Shown here piece after piece: positions 61,747-64,000 of a stretch of 64,000 nucleotides of DNA. Made by a program: the position numbers and the translations under genes. The notes beneath the pieces are model-generated. The model was not told the origin of the DNA. It did not search any database and saw nothing but the letters and a program-made list of their open reading frames with translations. Each line of letters begins with the position of its first letter. Within the stretch, counting starts at the first letter, position 1. Source of the DNA: an uncultured Butyrivibrio sp. (lineage in GTDB: Bacteria; Bacillota; Clostridia; Lachnospirales; Lachnospiraceae); assembly GCF_947169445.1 (NCBI RefSeq), contig NZ_CAMVPU010000002.1, forward strand, positions 62,001-126,000. The letters are read 5' to 3'.

Positions 61747-63174
61747 ATGAATACATTTGAACAAAGATTGCAGGACTTTATTAAACAAAATAATATGATT
61801 GCTTCCGGCAGTACCGTACTGGTGGGCTTCTCCGGTGGCGCTGATTCTACTGCGCTTATTTTATCCCTCTATGAACTCAGAAAACAGCTTAATATAAGGC
61901 TGATCGCGGTACACATCAACCATTTGATACGTAAGGAAGCCGGCGAGGATGCGCAGTTTGTAAAGTCTTTTTGCAAGGAAAGAAATATAGAATGCATAGT
62001 AGTGGAAAAAGATATTCCGAAGCTGTCACAGGAATGGAAGATGACGGAAGAAGAAGCCGGAAGAAGAGCCCGATATGAAGCCTTTGAAGAAATTTTGAAA
62101 GAAAAAAAAGCTTCATATATAGCTATTGCTCATCATCAAAACGATGTGGCAGAGACACTGCTGATGAATCTGTTTAGGGGAAGCGGTGTTCACGGAGCCG
62201 GTGCTATCAGACCTGTAAGGGGTAATATTATTCGGCCGCTTTTATGCGTCGCCAGAAGCGAGATTGAGGCATATCTTCATGATAAGGGACAGCTCTTTTG
62301 CCATGATGCTACCAATGATGAAGATATTCACACCAGAAATATTGTAAGAAACAGGTTATTGCCACTGGCGGAAAAGGAAATAAACAGTGCAGCAGTTTCT
62401 CATTTGTGCAGAGCTGCGCTTGAGTTTTCCAAGGCAGATGCCTATATCAGCAAAGCATCTACGCTTCTTTATGAAAAATGTGCAAAAGAGTCCACAGATA
62501 GTATCTTGATAGATCTGACAGCCCTTAGGGATGAAGATGAGGTGCTTAAGGACGGCGTGATATTAAAGGCTTTAGAGAAGCTTACTCCCAGCCGGAAGGA
62601 TATTACTGCAGCCCATATTGATTCGATAAAAGCCCTTGCAAATGGAAGAAACGGAACTGCCAGCGTCGACCTTCCCTACAACCTGGAAGCAGTAAGAAGC
62701 TATGATGAATTACAAATTAAGAAAAAAAACACAAAAAATTCATCATTGAACGAAAATGAATTCAAAATACCATCTTTTCTGAATGTTGGCGATGAAATGT
62801 CTTTTTCTGTTCCGAATTTGGGTATGGCACACATAGAAATATTGACATATAATGGTGGGAAACTATTTCCGTCGTCTGCGTATACTAAATGGTTTGATTA
62901 TGATAGAATACAAGGAGCTGTTTTTAGAAAGAGAAAGACAGGTGATTACATACTTGTCGAGCAGAATACAGCTCTTCATAAGAAGACAATCGCGAAGCTA
63001 ATGACAGATGAAAAGGTCCCGAAATATGAACGGGATGAGATTTATCTTTTGACGGATGGTAATAATGTTTTGTGGGTTCCGGGAATTAGAATGAGTGGAG
63101 CTTTCAAAATAAATGAGAACACAAAAAAAATATTGGCGATAAACATTGATAATGGAGGTTTTAGTAATGGCTGA
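61747..63174 (+). CDS. tilS: tRNA(Ile)-lysidine synthase TilS
   Basis: Changes C34 of tRNA-Ile(CAU) to lysidine with ATP. From ATG 61747 (MNTFEQRLQDFIKQNNMIAS) it has 475 residues, with the PP-loop VGFSGGADSTALIL, then AVHINHLIRKEAGEDAQF and HHQNDVAETLLMNLFRGSG. An in-frame GTG at 61666 would add 27 hydrophobic residues, which does not fit a soluble enzyme, although no good ribosome site precedes either codon. Its end overlaps hpt by 8 bases. Confidence 0.93.
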   Translation: MNTFEQRLQDFIKQNNMIASGSTVLVGFSGGADSTALILSLYELRKQLNIRLIAVHINHLIRKEAGEDAQFVKSFCKERNIECIVVEKDIPKLSQEWKMTEEEAGRRARYEAFEEILKEKKASYIAIAHHQNDVAETLLMNLFRGSGVHGAGAIRPVRGNIIRPLLCVARSEIEAYLHDKGQLFCHDATNDEDIHTRNIVRNRLLPLAEKEINSAAVSHLCRAALEFSKADAYISKASTLLYEKCAKESTDSILIDLTALRDEDEVLKDGVILKALEKLTPSRKDITAAHIDSIKALANGRNGTASVDLPYNLEAVRSYDELQIKKKNTKNSSLNENEFKIPSFLNVGDEMSFSVPNLGMAHIEILTYNGGKLFPSSAYTKWFDYDRIQGAVFRKRKTGDYILVEQNTALHKKTIAKLMTDEKVPKYERDEIYLLTDGNNVLWVPGIRMSGAFKINENTKKILAINIDNGGFSNG

Positions 63175-63691
63175 ATCAGTTAGAGTACTGCTTACAGAAG
63201 AGGAAGTTGATAAGAGAATACAGGAGCTGGGTGATATGATCAGCAGAGATTATCAGGGCAAGTCAGTTCACCTTGTATGTGTACTTAAGGGTGGAGTTTT
63301 CTTTATGTGCGAACTTGCTAAGCGTATCACAGTTCCGGTAACTATGGACTTTATGTCTGCATCAAGCTATGGCAGTTCTACAAAATCAAGCGGCGTAGTT
63401 AAGATTGTTAAGGACCTTGATGAACCACTTAAGGACAGAGAGGTTCTTATTGTAGAGGATATTATCGATTCAGGAAGAACTCTTTCATATCTTATCAAGA
63501 TGCTTGGAGACAGAGGTCCTGCCAGCATTAAGCTCTGCACTCTTTTGGACAAGCCTGAGAGAAGAGTAACTGACGTTAAGGTTGATTATACAGGTTTCAA
63601 TATTCCTGACGAATTTGTAGTTGGTTATGGTCTTGACTACGATCAGAGATATCGTAACCTTCCATATATTGGTGTTGTTGAATTCAATTGA
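63167..63691 (+). CDS. hpt: Hypoxanthine phosphoribosyltransferase
   Basis: Purine salvage enzyme. From ATG 63167 (MAESVRVLLTEEEVDKRIQE), with ATGGAGG before it, it has 174 residues. The PRPP site is VLIVEDIIDSGRTLSYL, and VCVLKGGVFFMCELAKRI forms the other substrate loop. Gene order tilS-hpt-ftsH is standard. Works with DeoD on hypoxanthine and guanine. Confidence 0.95.
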   Translation: MAESVRVLLTEEEVDKRIQELGDMISRDYQGKSVHLVCVLKGGVFFMCELAKRITVPVTMDFMSASSYGSSTKSSGVVKIVKDLDEPLKDREVLIVEDIIDSGRTLSYLIKMLGDRGPASIKLCTLLDKPERRVTDVKVDYTGFNIPDEFVVGYGLDYDQRYRNLPYIGVVEFN

Positions 63692-63716
63692 CATATAAAA
63701 GGGGGCACTGGGGAAT

Positions 63717-64000
63717 TTGAATAAGTCCAGAAATTTCAATTCAATATTGATTATTTCATTGATCCTGCTGGCATTTGTTGTGATTTTGGAGTATGGAAGT
63801 AATTTCTTCTCCGGAAATAGCGGGAGCTATAATGTAGCATCACTACAAAGCGATGTAACAGCCGGAAAAGTTAGAAATGTTGTCATCATGCCTAATGCAG
63901 AGACACCTACCGGTGCGGTCAGGGTTTCTTTTAATGATGGAAGCGATGACATAGTGTTCTACTCGACAGATGTTACTGTGGTGGAGTCTTTTCTGACTGA
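63717..64000 (+). CDS. ftsH: ATP-dependent zinc metalloprotease FtsH (N-terminus only)
   Basis: The reading frame starts at TTG 63717 (LNKSRNFNSILIISLILLAF) and runs open to the window end, 94 codons. It shows TM1 (ILIISLILLAFVVILEY) and the start of the small extracytoplasmic domain (SDVTAGKVRNVVIMPN, VRVSFNDGSDDIVFYSTDV), as in FtsH. The AAA+ and protease domains are outside the window. Identity rests on this pattern and on its place after tilS-hpt. Confidence 0.88.
   Translation, partial: MNKSRNFNSILIISLILLAFVVILEYGSNFFSGNSGSYNVASLQSDVTAGKVRNVVIMPNAETPTGAVRVSFNDGSDDIVFYSTDVTVVESFLT

Overview
The window is a chromosomal replication-origin region of a low-GC Gram-positive anaerobe. Gene content and order (dnaA-dnaN-yaaA-recF-gyrB-gyrA running left, rpmH-rnpA-yidD-yidC-jag-mnmE-mnmG-rsmG-parA-parB running right), DUF4446 and DUF3881 proteins, anaerobic class III ribonucleotide reductase, many GGDEF proteins, a GH30 enzyme and a CE2-type esterase suggest a fibre- or sugar-degrading Lachnospiraceae of the Butyrivibrio/Pseudobutyrivibrio type. 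The genus is inferred, not proven.

Layout. 1-8000 (minus strand): gyrA (cut by the window edge), gyrB, recF, the S4 protein yaaA, dnaN, dnaA. 6284-6601 and 8000-8542 hold DnaA boxes on both sides of dnaA and form a bipartite oriC. 8543-21379 (plus strand): rpmH, rnpA, yidD, yidC, jag, the tRNA-modification genes mnmE/mnmG, rsmG, three parS sites, parA/parB, a DUF4446 protein, serS, a DUF3881 protein and deoD. 21510-21583 is a tRNA-Arg(CCT).

21640-24885 is the most unusual part. A lipoprotein gene, a 7TM LytS-type histidine kinase, a response regulator with a SARP-like winged helix and a previously easy-to-miss 32-residue hydrophobic peptide lie together. The lipoprotein and the peptide are each preceded by nearly the same promoter, carrying GGACA direct repeats 11 bp apart over the -35 position. 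This looks like a small regulon flanking its own two-component system.

24936-34235 is a signalling and transport locus: a GNAT-like membrane protein, a solute-binding lipoprotein, a YesM/YesN two-component pair, a second solute-binding lipoprotein, a fused double permease and an ATPase with a large helical insertion. A 25-bp REP-like hairpin splits the transporter operon.

34360-43414: CE2-like esterase, PAS-GGDEF cyclase, [4Fe-4S] aldo/keto reductase (with a possible 43-codon leader ORF), a cluster of hairpins, GH30 lipoprotein, membrane-anchored clostripain-type peptidase and YlmH. 43538-52976: Gpx, DEDDh exonuclease with zinc knuckle, DacA, TrmB, thioredoxin, SH3 membrane protein, MurI, and NrdD/NrdG behind a promoter with NrdR-like sites. 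53168-57710: a PfkB sugar kinase and two tandem paralogous 7TM GGDEF proteins. 57811-64000: cca, a secreted PEGA protein with a Ser/Asp-rich tail, rqcP, divIC, tilS, hpt and the start of ftsH.

No rRNA, CRISPR array, complete mobile element or prophage was seen. Most genes point away from the origin; the exceptions (35582-36451, 43538-44080, 45264-46706, 48586-49035, 54296-57710) are on the minus strand of the right arm.
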